Assembly (NCBI GenBank): GCA_900469345.1
Contig: UBWZ01000004.1
Span: 217,527-281,526 of the forward strand
DNA from: Hyphomicrobiales bacterium
GTDB lineage: Bacteria > Pseudomonadota > Alphaproteobacteria > Rhizobiales > Rhizobiaceae
DNA length: 64,000 bases
Direction of reading: 5' to 3'
The number at the start of each line of letters is the position of its first letter. Position 1 is the stretch's first letter. Of this stretch, positions 9,036-18,256 are shown in pieces. The position numbers and the translations under genes are program-made. The notes under the pieces were generated by a model, which searched no databases, was not told the DNA's origin, and was given only the letters and a program-made list of their open reading frames with translations.

Positions 9036-9908
9036 TCAGCGGTTCGAATTGACGAGGCGCCAGGACAGCGCGTAGCGCTCGATCATCAGAATCAACTGGT
9101 CGCTCAGAAGTCCCATGATGCCGATCGTCGCCATGTCGGCGATCACCACATCCATGCGGCCGAGATAATAGGCGTCCCAGAGCACGTAACCGAGACCGGA
9201 TTTGACGGCGATCATTTCCGCGACGATCACCGCGGTCCAGCCCGTGCCGAGCCCGATGCGAACGCCGGTGAAGATCGACGGCAGCGAGGCCGGAATGACG
9301 ACGCGCAAAAGGATGTCGAGGCGGCTGGCGCCCATCATCTGTGCGGCGCGAACGAGGTTGCGCTCCACATGGCGGGCGCCCTGGGTGGTGTTGATCACTA
9401 CCGGATAGAACACGCCGAGCGCGATGAGGAAAACCGCACCGATGCTGGAAATACCGAACACGGCGATGGCAAACGGCAGCCAGGCAGTGATCGGGATCGG
9501 CCGCAGCATCTGCAGCGCCGGATCGACGGCACCGGCCACCAGCCGGTTCCAGCCGATCATGATGCCGGTCGGAATGCCGACCAGAAGCGCGACCGCAAAG
9601 CCTTGCAGGACCCGCGTCGTCGAAAACACGACGCTGTCGAACCACGAGCCGCTATAGGGGTTCATTCCCATGCCGCGATTGCCGAAGGCCCAGGTGTACC
9701 AGGCACTGGCAACCCGATCGGGTGTCGGAAGCACGCCGCCGAACAGCGAGCCGCCGGTACCGGCGAGCTGCCAGAGCAGGATGACCAGCAGAGGCAGCAC
9801 CGCACCCGCAGCCAGCTTGCGCAAATGCAGGCCACCGCGGAAGGCGGCAAGGCCGTAAGCGGAAGGGCGGGCCGATGTCGTCACCGCCTCGTGGGCGCCA
9901 TGGGTCAT
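9036..9908 (-). CDS. ABC importer permease, SsuC/TauC-like
   Basis: This permease of about 290 aa has six predicted membrane helices and the ABC-transporter EAA loop (ERNLVRAAQMMGASRLDILLRVVIPASLPSIFTGVRIGLG). It matches the inner-membrane component of sulfonate/taurine/nitrate-type importers. The start at 9908 (MTHGAHEA) is chosen because the frame upstream of it lacks permease-like sequence. The gap to the ATPase is only 11 bp. An N-terminal soluble stretch of about 30 residues precedes the first helix. It works with the ATPase at 8245-9024 and the binding protein at 9974-10975. Confidence 0.88.
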   Translation of the reverse strand: MTHGAHEAVTTSARPSAYGLAAFRGGLHLRKLAAGAVLPLLVILLWQLAGTGGSLFGGVLPTPDRVASAWYTWAFGNRGMGMNPYSGSWFDSVVFSTTRVLQGFAVALLVGIPTGIMIGWNRLVAGAVDPALQMLRPIPITAWLPFAIAVFGISSIGAVFLIALGVFYPVVINTTQGARHVERNLVRAAQMMGASRLDILLRVVIPASLPSIFTGVRIGLGTGWTAVIVAEMIAVKSGLGYVLWDAYYLGRMDVVIADMATIGIMGLLSDQLILMIERYALSWRLVNSNR

Positions 9909-9973
9909 TGTTCCATCCAGTTCTGCTTGAACAGTGGTATGGCCGGCCCTGTGTCGGGCCGGCATCCTTGCGA

Positions 9974-10975
9974 TCAGAATGCCTTGGCATCCGTGACGAT
10001 GCTGTCGTCCCAGTTGGCGGCGATATCGGCCGATACATCCTTCTGGATAACGCCGAGCTCGGCAAAGGCCTTCGCCTGCCGTTCGATCTGGGCCGGCGTG
10101 ACGACGGAACCAAGCGCGATCGGCTTGGCGGCTTCGGCAGCGACGGCCGGATCAAGCCCGGTCAGCTTGGCATAGGCTGAAGCAAACGCCTGGGGATCGG
10201 CGGCCAGCGTCTTCTGCGCGTTGAGATAAGCCCAGACAAAGCGGACGACGGCGTCCCGCTTGGTGTCGAGAGCGGTGCGCGACGCCACCATCATGCCGAG
10301 TTCAGCCCCCACCGCCTGCGACTGGCTGTATTCGAGGTTCTTCGCAAAATAGCCGTATCCGCCGATCACCGGCAGCGACTCGAAGGGTTCCCAGGTCACG
10401 ATCGCATCGACTTCACCGTTCTTCAGCGCCTGGTTGAAGTTGGCGCCGCCACCCTGGATGTTGACGGTTTTGATGCTGTCATAGGGGACGCCCTTTTCGA
10501 TCAGCGTCGCGGCAAACTGGAACCAGACCGCCGAACCCGGCGCGATCGCGACCGTCTTGCCCTTCAGGTCGTTCCAGCTGTCGAGCGTCACGCCCTTGCG
10601 GCCAATGACGTATTTCGGCGAGGACCCGACGCCCATCAGGCCGACGGCGTTCTTGGAGCCGTTGGAGAGCGCGATGGCGAGGTCCGCAGGGCCGACGGTT
10701 GCCACATCCAGCGAACCGGCCAGCAGCGCCGTGCGCGTATCGGCATAGCGGGCGAACTCGACGAGGTTGATCTTTACGCCGAGCTTTTCCAAAGGCTCGA
10801 CCACCATCTGGATCGGCGCGAGGTGCCCCACCTTCTGGTAGCCGATGTTGAGCGTGGTCTGCTGTGGCAGGGAAGAGGGTGTTCCGCCCTGCGCAAACCC
10901 CAGCGCCGGCGCAAGCGTGAGGCAGGCAGCGATCGCAGCGCCTCTCAAAGTCTTCATGGAGTCAATGACGTTCAT
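9974..10975 (-). CDS. ABC substrate-binding protein, SsuA/TauA/NMT1-like
   Basis: This periplasmic binding protein of about 333 aa starts at MNVIDSMKTLRG, where AGGGGAA lies 9 nt upstream. The signal peptide ends near LGFAQGG. The mature part has the NMT1/SsuA pattern: LNIGYQKVGHLAPIQMVVEPLEKLGVKI, ALLAGSLDVATVGPADLAIAL, and GVPYDSIKTVNIQGGGANFNQALKNGEVDAIVTWEPF. It captures the substrate for the adjacent permease and ATPase. A LysR gene lies upstream on the same strand with a 192-bp gap. The ligand is unknown: the family takes sulfonates, nitrate, pyrimidines and other small organics. Confidence 0.9.
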   Translation of the reverse strand: MNVIDSMKTLRGAAIAACLTLAPALGFAQGGTPSSLPQQTTLNIGYQKVGHLAPIQMVVEPLEKLGVKINLVEFARYADTRTALLAGSLDVATVGPADLAIALSNGSKNAVGLMGVGSSPKYVIGRKGVTLDSWNDLKGKTVAIAPGSAVWFQFAATLIEKGVPYDSIKTVNIQGGGANFNQALKNGEVDAIVTWEPFESLPVIGGYGYFAKNLEYSQSQAVGAELGMMVASRTALDTKRDAVVRFVWAYLNAQKTLAADPQAFASAYAKLTGLDPAVAAEAAKPIALGSVVTPAQIERQAKAFAELGVIQKDVSADIAANWDDSIVTDAKAF

Positions 10976-11167
10976 TGTTGTCGTTCCCCTAAAAGCCCAG
11001 TTTTCCTGGGTCCGCACGACCTGCGTCGCTTGCCGATCTGAGGAAAGTAAAGGACTTCCATTCCCTCGCGTCCATGACGTGAAGGCTCTAGCAGCTATGC
11101 CGCAAAAGGCGTCGGAAGCGAGCGGGCGGGAATGGAGCGCATGGGATGGCCAGGTGCCGGGCTCGAT

Positions 11168-12151
11168 CTAGTTGGTGGCCTCGTGAAAGGCGAAGGGCGA
11201 GGAGGCATCCGACCACTCAAACGACGGCCGGGGCTCCTCCAGGTGAAGCGCCGCGATCTCCGTCTGTATCGCCTTGCGAACTTCGCGCATGGCCGGGCTG
11301 AACGGCTTGTTCGGCATGGTCGCCAGGAGCATGACATTGGTCAGCGCCGGCTTGGTGATCCGCCAGGCGCAGACCTGCCCGTTGCGGAGGTCGTCGATGA
11401 CGCAACCGAGCGGCAGGATGCCGTAGAGCTTTTCGTGTCGCACGAGATTGGCGATCGTGCGCACCGCGTCGATCTCCATCTGCACGTCCATGGCAAGCCC
11501 CGCCTCGCCGACCACCCGGTCGATCAGGCGGCGCAGACCGTGGCTCTGGCCCTGCAGGACGAGCGGCAGCCGCAGCACCTCTTCCAGCGTCGCCTCGCCG
11601 ATCGCGCCCTCGGGCCGAACGAGCCCAAGACCGGCGTCCGGCCGCCCGACGAGATAAAGCGCCTCGCTCAGCAGGCGCTCTAGGAGCAGCGAACTCGACT
11701 GGCGGGATTCATGCACGATGCCGATATCGATCTTGCCCGACATCATCCACTCGCAGACATGCCCCGAAAGCCCGTCAGTGATATGCAGCTTGATATCCGG
11801 GAAGGTTCGCCGCAACCGCATCAGCAGCGAGGCACCGATCATGGCGCTGACGGAAGGCGGCATGCCGAGCGTCACCGTTCCGCCCGGCACGACCTTTTCA
11901 GCCCTAAGCTCGGCGCAGACACCCTCGAGCTGGTCGAGTGCGCGCTCGGCAACGTCGAGGAAGCGGCGGCCGGCCTCCGTCAGCGTCACGCCGCGCCCAT
12001 TGCGGTAGAACAGCTTCGAGCCGATCTCCTCTTCCAGCTTGGCGATCTGCCGGCTGAGCGCCGGTTGCACCACCATCAGCATGGCCGAAGCCTGCGAAAA
12101 ACTGCCGATTTTTGCGACCGTCCGAAAATACTCGAGTTGCTTGAGTTCCAT
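11168..12151 (-). CDS. LysR family transcriptional regulator
   Basis: This 327-aa protein has the classical LysR N-terminus (MELKQLEYFRTVAKIGSFSQAS, helix-turn-helix residues 15-60, LSRQIAKLEEEIGSKLFYR) and a two-lobed effector-binding domain from about residue 92. It resembles the Nac/Cbl-like and aromatic-catabolism members. It is divergent from the amidohydrolase/amidase operon (222-bp gap) and upstream of the ABC operon on its own strand (192-bp gap), so it can control both from the two flanking promoters. That would tie uptake to hydrolysis. The effector is unknown. Confidence 0.88.
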   Translation of the reverse strand: MELKQLEYFRTVAKIGSFSQASAMLMVVQPALSRQIAKLEEEIGSKLFYRNGRGVTLTEAGRRFLDVAERALDQLEGVCAELRAEKVVPGGTVTLGMPPSVSAMIGASLLMRLRRTFPDIKLHITDGLSGHVCEWMMSGKIDIGIVHESRQSSSLLLERLLSEALYLVGRPDAGLGLVRPEGAIGEATLEEVLRLPLVLQGQSHGLRRLIDRVVGEAGLAMDVQMEIDAVRTIANLVRHEKLYGILPLGCVIDDLRNGQVCAWRITKPALTNVMLLATMPNKPFSPAMREVRKAIQTEIAALHLEEPRPSFEWSDASSPFAFHEATN

Positions 12152-12373
12152 GTCGCGGCACTCCGTGAGGCATATCTGATAGCACGTCGCCGCGACCTCC
12201 CAGTTCGCCGGACGTGGATTATGGTTCGCCTAGTTCGCAACCGATGAAGATCGGCCGCGTCGCTGAAATGAAGCATGCAATTATCGCGCCAGACAGGCAG
12301 AGGGGCTTCGGTGACCGTCTGCTTGTCTGCAGGTGCCGGGGGCTGAACCGGCCGCGAGTTAAGAGGACAGGCC

Positions 12374-13282
12374 ATGTTGACGTCGAACCCACGCATCCCC
12401 TATCGCCTGGCAGGCGAGGCGCCAGTCCTGCCGCTCTACCGTGGCAAACGCATACTGGTGCAGCTTGTGGTCAACATGGAGCACTGGCGGTTCGACCATC
12501 CCATGCCGCGCGGCATCAGCACGCCGCCGCAGGGTCGCCACAGCGTTCCGGACATTCCGAATTTCGCCTGGGCAGAATACGGAATGCGGGTCGGCATGCA
12601 GCGGATTTTCGATCTCTTCGAATCCAGGGGCCTGCCGGCGGCCGCGAGCTTGAATGCCAACGTGATCGATATTTATCCAGCCTGCGCAGAAAAGACGCTG
12701 AAGCTCGGATGGGAATTCGTCGGCCACGGTCTCTACCAGCAGGCCGTCCACACGGAACCGGATGAACTGTCGATCATCAAGCAGAGCCTCGACAAGGTCC
12801 GCCGCTTCACGGGCACAAAGGTGAAGGGTTGGCTGGGGCCGGGTCTCGGCGAAAGCGTTTCGACGCCGGAAAACCTCAAGCGCTGCGGCATCGACTATCT
12901 TCTCGACTGGGTGGTCGACGACCAGCCCTGCTGGATGACGACAGCCGAGGGGCCGCTCCTCTCCGTTCCCTACACGTTGGAACTGAACGACAGCACCGTC
13001 TATGCGGTGGAAAAGCATGCGACGGGGGAATTCCTCAACCGCGTCTGCCGCACGCTCGAGGCGCTCGAAGTCGAGGACAGCCTCGGACCGAAGATCATGA
13101 CCGTCGCGCTTCATCCCCATCTGGTCGGCGTGCCCCACCGCGTGACCGAACTGAAAGACATGATCGAGACGATCGAGCGCCACCCGCTGACGGAGTTCGT
13201 GACCCCTGGCCAGGTGGCCGAGTGGTTCACGGACCTGCACCCGGCAAAACAGGCCACGCCGCCCCTGTCCATGGCGGTTTGA
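12374..13282 (+). CDS. Polysaccharide-deacetylase-fold amidohydrolase (PuuE / cyclic-imide-hydrolase-like)
   Basis: This 302-aa protein has the NodB-like (PF01522) fold as found in PuuE allantoinases rather than in true sugar deacetylases. Visible are ILVQLVVNMEHW at the first strand, GMQRIFDLFESRGLPAAASLNANVID, a GHGLYQQ segment where the metal-binding His motif sits, and a late HPHLVGVPHR motif. There is no signal peptide, so it acts on a small molecule in the cytoplasm. Members of this branch open ureide or cyclic imide rings. It is followed after 1 bp by a small AtzG-like gene and an amidase, which fits ring opening followed by half-amide hydrolysis. The exact substrate is inference. Confidence 0.8.
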   Translation: MLTSNPRIPYRLAGEAPVLPLYRGKRILVQLVVNMEHWRFDHPMPRGISTPPQGRHSVPDIPNFAWAEYGMRVGMQRIFDLFESRGLPAAASLNANVIDIYPACAEKTLKLGWEFVGHGLYQQAVHTEPDELSIIKQSLDKVRRFTGTKVKGWLGPGLGESVSTPENLKRCGIDYLLDWVVDDQPCWMTTAEGPLLSVPYTLELNDSTVYAVEKHATGEFLNRVCRTLEALEVEDSLGPKIMTVALHPHLVGVPHRVTELKDMIETIERHPLTEFVTPGQVAEWFTDLHPAKQATPPLSMAV

Positions 13283-13283
13283 C

Positions 13284-13472
13284 ATGAGCGTTGATCACGA
13301 GGCGGTGATGCAGGCCGCAACGGCTGCCGGGCTGGACAAGGCTGTGAAAGCCTTCCCGCAGGACCTGATCGCGGCGGCAGCGGCAGCCAAGGCCTTTCGC
13401 GGTGGCCTCGGCGCCCCGCCGGCTCCCTCCGACGAACCTTGGCCACCCATGCGCGTGGCAACCATTCCATGA
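13284..13472 (+). CDS. Small AtzG/HpxX-like (DUF4089-type) amidase partner
   Basis: This 62-aa protein lies between the amidohydrolase (1-bp gap) and the amidase (ATGA overlap). Its sequence is a helical N-half with an Ala-rich segment and a C-terminal PPAPSDEPWPPMRVA stretch. That resembles the pattern of DUF4089/AtzG/HpxX proteins, which end in a conserved EPAPVF-like motif. AtzG is a GatC-like subunit that binds the amidase AtzE, and HpxX sits beside an amidase-like gene for oxalurate use. The similarity is weak by eye and the position is the stronger evidence. It probably stabilises or activates the neighbouring amidase. Confidence 0.6.
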   Translation: MSVDHEAVMQAATAAGLDKAVKAFPQDLIAAAAAAKAFRGGLGAPPAPSDEPWPPMRVATIP

Positions 13473-14863
13473 CCGACCTCGCATTCCGCTCCGCAGTCGA
13501 AATCGCTGCCGGCTATCGCAACGGGGGACCGTCGCCGGTCGACGTCATCGATGACCTGTCGAGCCGCATCCGGCGCCACGACCCGGACCTGCATGCCATG
13601 ATTGCTTTCGAGCCGGAGGCTGTGAAGGCTGAAGCGCAGCTGCGCGCCCGGGAACTGGCTGCCGGAACCGACCGCGGCCCCCTGCATGGGATCCCGGTTG
13701 CCATCAAGGATATCGTCGACATTGCCGGCACGCCGACAGGCTGTGCCTCCGCAGCGACGGTCGGCCATGTGGCGAAAGCCGATGCGGCCGTGATCGAGCG
13801 GCTGCGCGCTGCCGGTGCCATCATCGTCGGCAAGACGAACACGCATGAGTTCGCCTGTGGCGGCCCGAGCTTCGACCTGCCCCTGCCCCCTGCCCGCAAT
13901 CCCTGGAACCTCGATCATCATCCGGGCGGCTCGTCATCCGGCTCCGGTGCAGGCGTTGCGGCAGGTTTCTTCCCGCTGGCGATCGGCACCGATACGGGCG
14001 GCTCGGTCCGCCACCCGGCCAGTGCCTGCGGTCTCGTCGGGCTGAAGCCCACCTACGGGCTGATATCGCGCCGGGGTGTCTTCCCGCTGGCCCAGTCGCT
14101 CGATTGCGTCGGCGGATTGTCCCGCACGGTCGCCGATGCGGGCCTGCTTCTTAACGCCCTGGTCGGCGTCGATCCTGGCGACCCGTCAAGCACCGCAGCA
14201 CCCTGGACGGATTGCCTTTCCGAAACCGGCAAGGATCTGAGCGGCATCCGCATCGGCTACGTTCGCCACTTCCATGAGGAGGATCTCCAGGCGGACCCGG
14301 AGATGGCGAAAGCGCTCGACCGGGCAGCAGACCTCCTGCGCGATGCTGGCGGCATTGTCGTGGACATCCGCCTGCCACCGCTCGAAGCGTTCTTCTCGGT
14401 CAATCGCGTGCTGCTGTCGAGCGAGGGCTTTGCCATCCACGCCGCCATGCTGCGCGAAAAGCCGGAGGCCTATGGCGCGCTCGCCCGACGGGCGCTGCTG
14501 GCGGGCGCCTTCCTGTCCTCCGACGACTATATCCGGGCCCAGAAGCTGCGCACGCAGTTGATCCATGCGGTCGAAACCTGCTTTTCAAAGGTCGACATCC
14601 TGCTCCTCGCAAGCTCGATGGAGCCGCCAAGCCGACTGGACGACCCCATCGAGACACGCCGGACCTATACCCGCCAGGCGCGGACCCCGTTCAGCGTCAC
14701 CGGCAATCCGGCACTGACGATCATGTCCGGCCTGTCCGCATCCGGCCTGCCGCTCTCCGTGCAACTGGCGGCCCGAAACTATGCCGAGCCGCTCCTGCTA
14801 AAGGTCGCCGCCGCCTACGAGGCGCTGCGCGGGGCGGCCCAGCGTCCGCCTCTTCCAGCGTGA
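13469..14863 (+). CDS. Amidase-signature family hydrolase (AtzE/GatA-like)
   Basis: This 464-aa amidase has the complete Ser-cisSer-Lys triad: Lys80 in GIPVAIKDIVD, the GGSSSGSGAG motif (cis-Ser near 155) and nucleophile Ser179 in GTDTGGSVRHPA, followed by GLVGLKPTYG. The start at 13469 is chosen because its ATGA overlaps the stop of the small AtzG-like gene, which implies coupled translation of a GatC/GatA-like pair. It would hydrolyse a linear amide such as the half-amide made by the upstream ring-opening enzyme, releasing ammonia. The amidase is confident; the substrate is not visible in the sequence. Confidence 0.9.
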   Translation: MTDLAFRSAVEIAAGYRNGGPSPVDVIDDLSSRIRRHDPDLHAMIAFEPEAVKAEAQLRARELAAGTDRGPLHGIPVAIKDIVDIAGTPTGCASAATVGHVAKADAAVIERLRAAGAIIVGKTNTHEFACGGPSFDLPLPPARNPWNLDHHPGGSSSGSGAGVAAGFFPLAIGTDTGGSVRHPASACGLVGLKPTYGLISRRGVFPLAQSLDCVGGLSRTVADAGLLLNALVGVDPGDPSSTAAPWTDCLSETGKDLSGIRIGYVRHFHEEDLQADPEMAKALDRAADLLRDAGGIVVDIRLPPLEAFFSVNRVLLSSEGFAIHAAMLREKPEAYGALARRALLAGAFLSSDDYIRAQKLRTQLIHAVETCFSKVDILLLASSMEPPSRLDDPIETRRTYTRQARTPFSVTGNPALTIMSGLSASGLPLSVQLAARNYAEPLLLKVAAAYEALRGAAQRPPLPA

Positions 14864-14873
14864 AGCCCTGATC

Positions 14874-15923
14874 ATGATCGCGAGGCTCAAAAATTTGCCG
14901 CGCATCGGCACCTGCGTCGCGGTTGCATCGCTCGGCGGCGCGATCGCCACCGCGATGAACCTGCCGCTGGGCTGGCTGATCGGCTCGCTGCTGGTCACCG
15001 CGGCGCTGTCGATGAAGGGGATGTCGGTGAAGGTCGTGCCCTATGGGCGGGAGTTGTCTCAGGGCCTCGTCGGCATCGCAGCTGGCGAGAGACTGTCGCC
15101 GGAGGTTGCCGAAAGACTGCTCGGGTTGCTGCCGATCATGCTTGTGGCGACGCTTGCCACCATCCTCGTTGCCTGCCTCCAATCGAGGCTATTGGCACGC
15201 ATCACCGGCGCCGACCCCCAGACCGCTTTCTTTTCGAGCCTTCCGGGTGGTGTCGCGGAAATGACCGTTCTCGCCGAGCGGTATGGCGGCGATGCCGGAC
15301 TGGTTTCGGTCGCTCAGTTTCTGCGTATCCTGGTGGTCACCCTCAGCGTTCCGCAAATCGTCAGGTTTCTTCATCAGCCGGCCGCGCAGGCCGGCGCAAG
15401 CGCGCTCGTCCCGCAGGATACAGGGGCAGCTCTTCTGCTGATTTGCGCCGTCGGCATCATTGCGGGATTGTTACTGTCGCGACTGCGGGTTCCGAACGGC
15501 TGGCTGCTGGCAGGCGTCCTCAGCGGAAGCTTCGCGGGCCTGACCGAATTGCAGGGCGTGACGGTTCCCTGGTTGGCACTGATCTGCGCCCAGGTGCTGA
15601 TCGGCCTGGCGCTTGGCACCCGCTGCAAGCCGTCGCTGCTGCGCAGCGGCCGCCTCTTTCTACCGATCAGCGTGGCCGCGACCGCAGTCCTGATCGGGGT
15701 CGCCTTCTTGATCGCATGGGGGCTTGATCGCTGGCTCGGGCTGGGCCAGGCTTCGCTTCTCCTTGCGCTCGCGCCGGGCGGCATTGCGGAAATGTCGCTG
15801 GTCGCGACGAGCAGCCACTTGGACCTCGTGCTCGTCGTGGCATTCCATCTCATCCGCGTGCTTTTGATCATCGCTCTCAGCGTACCGCTCTACCGGATCT
15901 TCTCGAAAGCGGCTCCTCGGTAG
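14874..15923 (+). CDS. AbrB-family membrane protein (PF05145-like, internal duplication)
   Basis: This 349-aa hydrophobic protein has about ten membrane segments and an internal duplication. The first half carries FSSLPGGVAEMTVLAERYGGD and the second half carries LALAPGGIAEMSLVATSS, the two AbrB_dup repeats. Such proteins are often mislabelled as ammonia monooxygenase. They are putative transporters of unproven specificity. It follows the amidase by 10 bp and closes the operon, so it may move the substrate or a product of the amide pathway. A strong hairpin follows at 15938-15968. Confidence 0.83.
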   Translation: MIARLKNLPRIGTCVAVASLGGAIATAMNLPLGWLIGSLLVTAALSMKGMSVKVVPYGRELSQGLVGIAAGERLSPEVAERLLGLLPIMLVATLATILVACLQSRLLARITGADPQTAFFSSLPGGVAEMTVLAERYGGDAGLVSVAQFLRILVVTLSVPQIVRFLHQPAAQAGASALVPQDTGAALLLICAVGIIAGLLLSRLRVPNGWLLAGVLSGSFAGLTELQGVTVPWLALICAQVLIGLALGTRCKPSLLRSGRLFLPISVAATAVLIGVAFLIAWGLDRWLGLGQASLLLALAPGGIAEMSLVATSSHLDLVLVVAFHLIRVLLIIALSVPLYRIFSKAAPR

Positions 15924-15937
15924 GCATCTCGGCCAAA

Positions 15938-15968
15938 AGAGCGTCGCCCGCTCCGTGGCGACGTCTCT
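15938..15968. terminator. Bidirectional hairpin between convergent operons
   Basis: The arms are AGAG+CGTCGCC and GGCGACG+T+CTCT, eleven base pairs with a one-base bulge and an 8-nt loop. It sits in the 57-bp gap between the convergent AbrB-family and M20 genes. There is no long T run, so termination efficiency is uncertain. Confidence 0.55.
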
Positions 15969-15980
15969 CACTCGTTGGCT

Positions 15981-17297
15981 TCAGTTGCACCAATTCCGCA
16001 CCGCCAGCGCAATCGCCTTCGTGCAGTCGATCAGGTCGCGAACCGATACTCGCTCGTTTGGCTGGTGCGCCTGCGCCGGATCACCGGGTCCGAAATTGAC
16101 GGTCGGCGTCTTGCCGAGGCCGGTCGGCAGGCCGATGTCGCTATGGGCGCCGAAGCCGGAGAGTTTTGGCGACAGGTTGGCCGTCTCGACTGCCTGCTGG
16201 AAGATTGACACGAACGGGCTGTCGGCCGGGATCTCGGCGCAGTCCGCATCGAGGATCCATTCGACGCGTGCGGGATGCTCTCGAAGATACGGGTCGGCCT
16301 GGCAGACGTTGCGGACGTGCTCCTCGATCTCGCGCTTGACGTGGCCGCCGAGGGCGAACTCATCCTTCTCGCTCGGCAGATATTGCGCGTCGATGATGAT
16401 CTCGGCGCGGCCAGCCATCGACGACGGGTGCTCGCCTGCGGTCATCTGCGTAACAATGATCTGGTTGGGCAGGTCCATCAGCGGATGGTTCTTCTTTGGG
16501 TCGAACATCCAGCGGCGATTGAGGATATCGATGCCGTCGAGCATCTGGCGGCAGAGTTGTACGGCATCGACCGGTCCGCTCGTGTACCAGGCATTCGGCG
16601 TCAGCTCGGCATGGCCACCGATGCCGTCGATGATGATCTTGCCCCAGAGAATGCCGTGGCAGAGCGGCGCAATGCGGTTGGCGGTCGGCTCGGTCATGAT
16701 CCCGGCGTCGGCCTTGAAGCCGCGATCGACCATGGCGAGCGAGCCCATGCCGCCGATCTCCTCGTCGACCACGGTTGTAAAGACCACATCGCCCTTAAGC
16801 TCTATGCCCATCTCCTTGAGGATTTCGACCGCCATCAGCATGCAGGCGACACCGCCCTTCATGTCGACTGTGCCGCGACCGTGCAGGAAGCCGTCCTTCA
16901 AAACAGGCACGAAAGGGTCCGTCGTCCAGTGCTCCGCCGCACCGGGTGGCACCACGTCGATATGGCCGGTCAGCATGATCGAGCGGCCGTTGCCGCTGCC
17001 CTTCAGCGTACCGCCAAGGTTCGGACGGCCTTCGAAGGTACGCCCCTTGTTGGCCCCTGGGCGTCCTTCGTACTTGGCATAGAGAGCCGGCCCGTCCGGA
17101 TCCCAGAGATCGGTGGTGAAGCCGATCGCTTCGAGCCGCTTCTGGAGGTAAATCTGGCAGTCACGCTCGCCGGGGCCGGCCTCCTTCGGGTTCGACTTGA
17201 CGATCGACGGGAAGGCGACCAGGTCGCTCAGCGTCTGGACGATCCGTTCCTGCGCCGCCTCGACGCTGTCTGCGATCTGTTGTTCGATGGATGGCAT
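15981..17297 (-). CDS. M20 family deacylase (ArgE/DapE-like)
   Basis: This 438-aa metallopeptidase-fold hydrolase has the M20 zinc motifs in order: the LTGHIDVVPPG His-Asp pair, the LHGRGTVDMKGG bridging Asp, the VVDEEIGGMGS catalytic Glu-Glu, and the late GFGAHSDIGLPTGLG and AQAHQPNERV histidines. ArgE/DapE-type enzymes remove acyl groups from amino compounds. It is the last gene of the sugar operon, starting 3 bp after the second permease stop with GGAG 6 nt upstream of its ATG. In this context it may de-acylate the imported compound or a metabolite. No signal peptide is visible, so it is cytoplasmic. Confidence 0.88.
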   Translation of the reverse strand: MPSIEQQIADSVEAAQERIVQTLSDLVAFPSIVKSNPKEAGPGERDCQIYLQKRLEAIGFTTDLWDPDGPALYAKYEGRPGANKGRTFEGRPNLGGTLKGSGNGRSIMLTGHIDVVPPGAAEHWTTDPFVPVLKDGFLHGRGTVDMKGGVACMLMAVEILKEMGIELKGDVVFTTVVDEEIGGMGSLAMVDRGFKADAGIMTEPTANRIAPLCHGILWGKIIIDGIGGHAELTPNAWYTSGPVDAVQLCRQMLDGIDILNRRWMFDPKKNHPLMDLPNQIIVTQMTAGEHPSSMAGRAEIIIDAQYLPSEKDEFALGGHVKREIEEHVRNVCQADPYLREHPARVEWILDADCAEIPADSPFVSIFQQAVETANLSPKLSGFGAHSDIGLPTGLGKTPTVNFGPGDPAQAHQPNERVSVRDLIDCTKAIALAVRNWCN

Positions 17298-17299
17298 GC

Positions 17300-18256
17300 T
17301 TAACTCCAGCGTTTTGAAAGACGTTCGATGAGCAGGACGGCGATCAGCAGTGCGCCGACGATGCCGACCTGCCAGACGGTGTTGACGTTGAGCTGCAGCA
17401 GCCCGGTCTTCAGGGTGACGAGCAGGATGACGGCGGCAATCACGCCGCCCACGCCGCCGATGCCGCCTGTGATGGCGACGCCGCCGAGCATCACCGCGGT
17501 CAGCGATTCAAGCTCAAGGTTCTGTCCGATGTTCGGCCTCGCACTGCCGAGCCAGGCGAGCGAGACAAGTCCCGCCAGGCCGGCGAGCAACCCGCTGAGG
17601 CCGTAGACGAGCAGCCGTCCGCGATCGACGGGAATGCCCACAAGCCGGGCCGAGCGCTCGTTGAAGCCCATGGCAAACAGCCACCGGCCCCAGGCGCTAT
17701 GAAGGAGGAGCACGGCGGCAATCGCAAAGACCGGCACGACCAGCGTCAAGAAAGGCATCGGCAGTGACAGGATCATGCCCCTGCCCCAGGGAAGCAGCCA
17801 AGTCGGCACGCCGGACTGCGCCGCCCCCCCGGTCAGAGCCAGCGCCAGACCGGAATAGACGAACAAGGTGCCGAGCGTTGCAATGAGCGGCAGGATCTTG
17901 AGGCGGGTCACCAGCAGGCCGTTCAACAGGCCGAGCAGTGACCCGGCGACGATGCAGGCGACCGGCAGAAGCAGCGGCGGCATGCCCGCCTTGACGGCCA
18001 TCATGGCGAGGACGACCGACAGCGAGACCATGCCTCCCACCGAAAGATCGATGCCGGCACCGCCGGCCAGGATGACGAGACATTGCCCCAGCGAGACGAG
18101 TGCCAGGATCGTAGAGAACTGCAGGATCGTCGTGACGGTGGAGGCGCTGAACATTGTCGGCCTGAGCACGGCAAAGAGCAGGATCACGGCGACCCACAGC
18201 AAGGCCAGCAGCAGGAGAATCCGGCTGGTGCCGGCTGTTCTGGAAAGCCTTCTCAT
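17300..18256 (-). CDS. Ribose/AI-2-type ABC importer permease 2
   Basis: This 318-aa membrane protein is of the RbsC/BPD_transp_2 family (PF02653), with about ten hydrophobic segments. Typical landmarks are ILAGGAGIDLSVGGMVSLS, GFNERSARLVGIPVDRGRLLVYGLSG and LESLTAVMLGGVAITGGIGGVGG. The start at 18256 overlaps the preceding permease stop (ATGA), so the two are coupled. The pair forms the heterodimeric channel for the binding protein at 19247-20233 and the ATPase at 20265-21038. Confidence 0.92.
   Translation of the reverse strand: MRRLSRTAGTSRILLLLALLWVAVILLFAVLRPTMFSASTVTTILQFSTILALVSLGQCLVILAGGAGIDLSVGGMVSLSVVLAMMAVKAGMPPLLLPVACIVAGSLLGLLNGLLVTRLKILPLIATLGTLFVYSGLALALTGGAAQSGVPTWLLPWGRGMILSLPMPFLTLVVPVFAIAAVLLLHSAWGRWLFAMGFNERSARLVGIPVDRGRLLVYGLSGLLAGLAGLVSLAWLGSARPNIGQNLELESLTAVMLGGVAITGGIGGVGGVIAAVILLVTLKTGLLQLNVNTVWQVGIVGALLIAVLLIERLSKRWS

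Noticed and set aside
9025..9645. N-terminal extension of the SsuB-like ATPase
   Set aside because: It is the out-of-frame reading of the permease; the ATPase proper starts at 9024. The same applies to extensions of the genes at 17300, 18253 and 55381.
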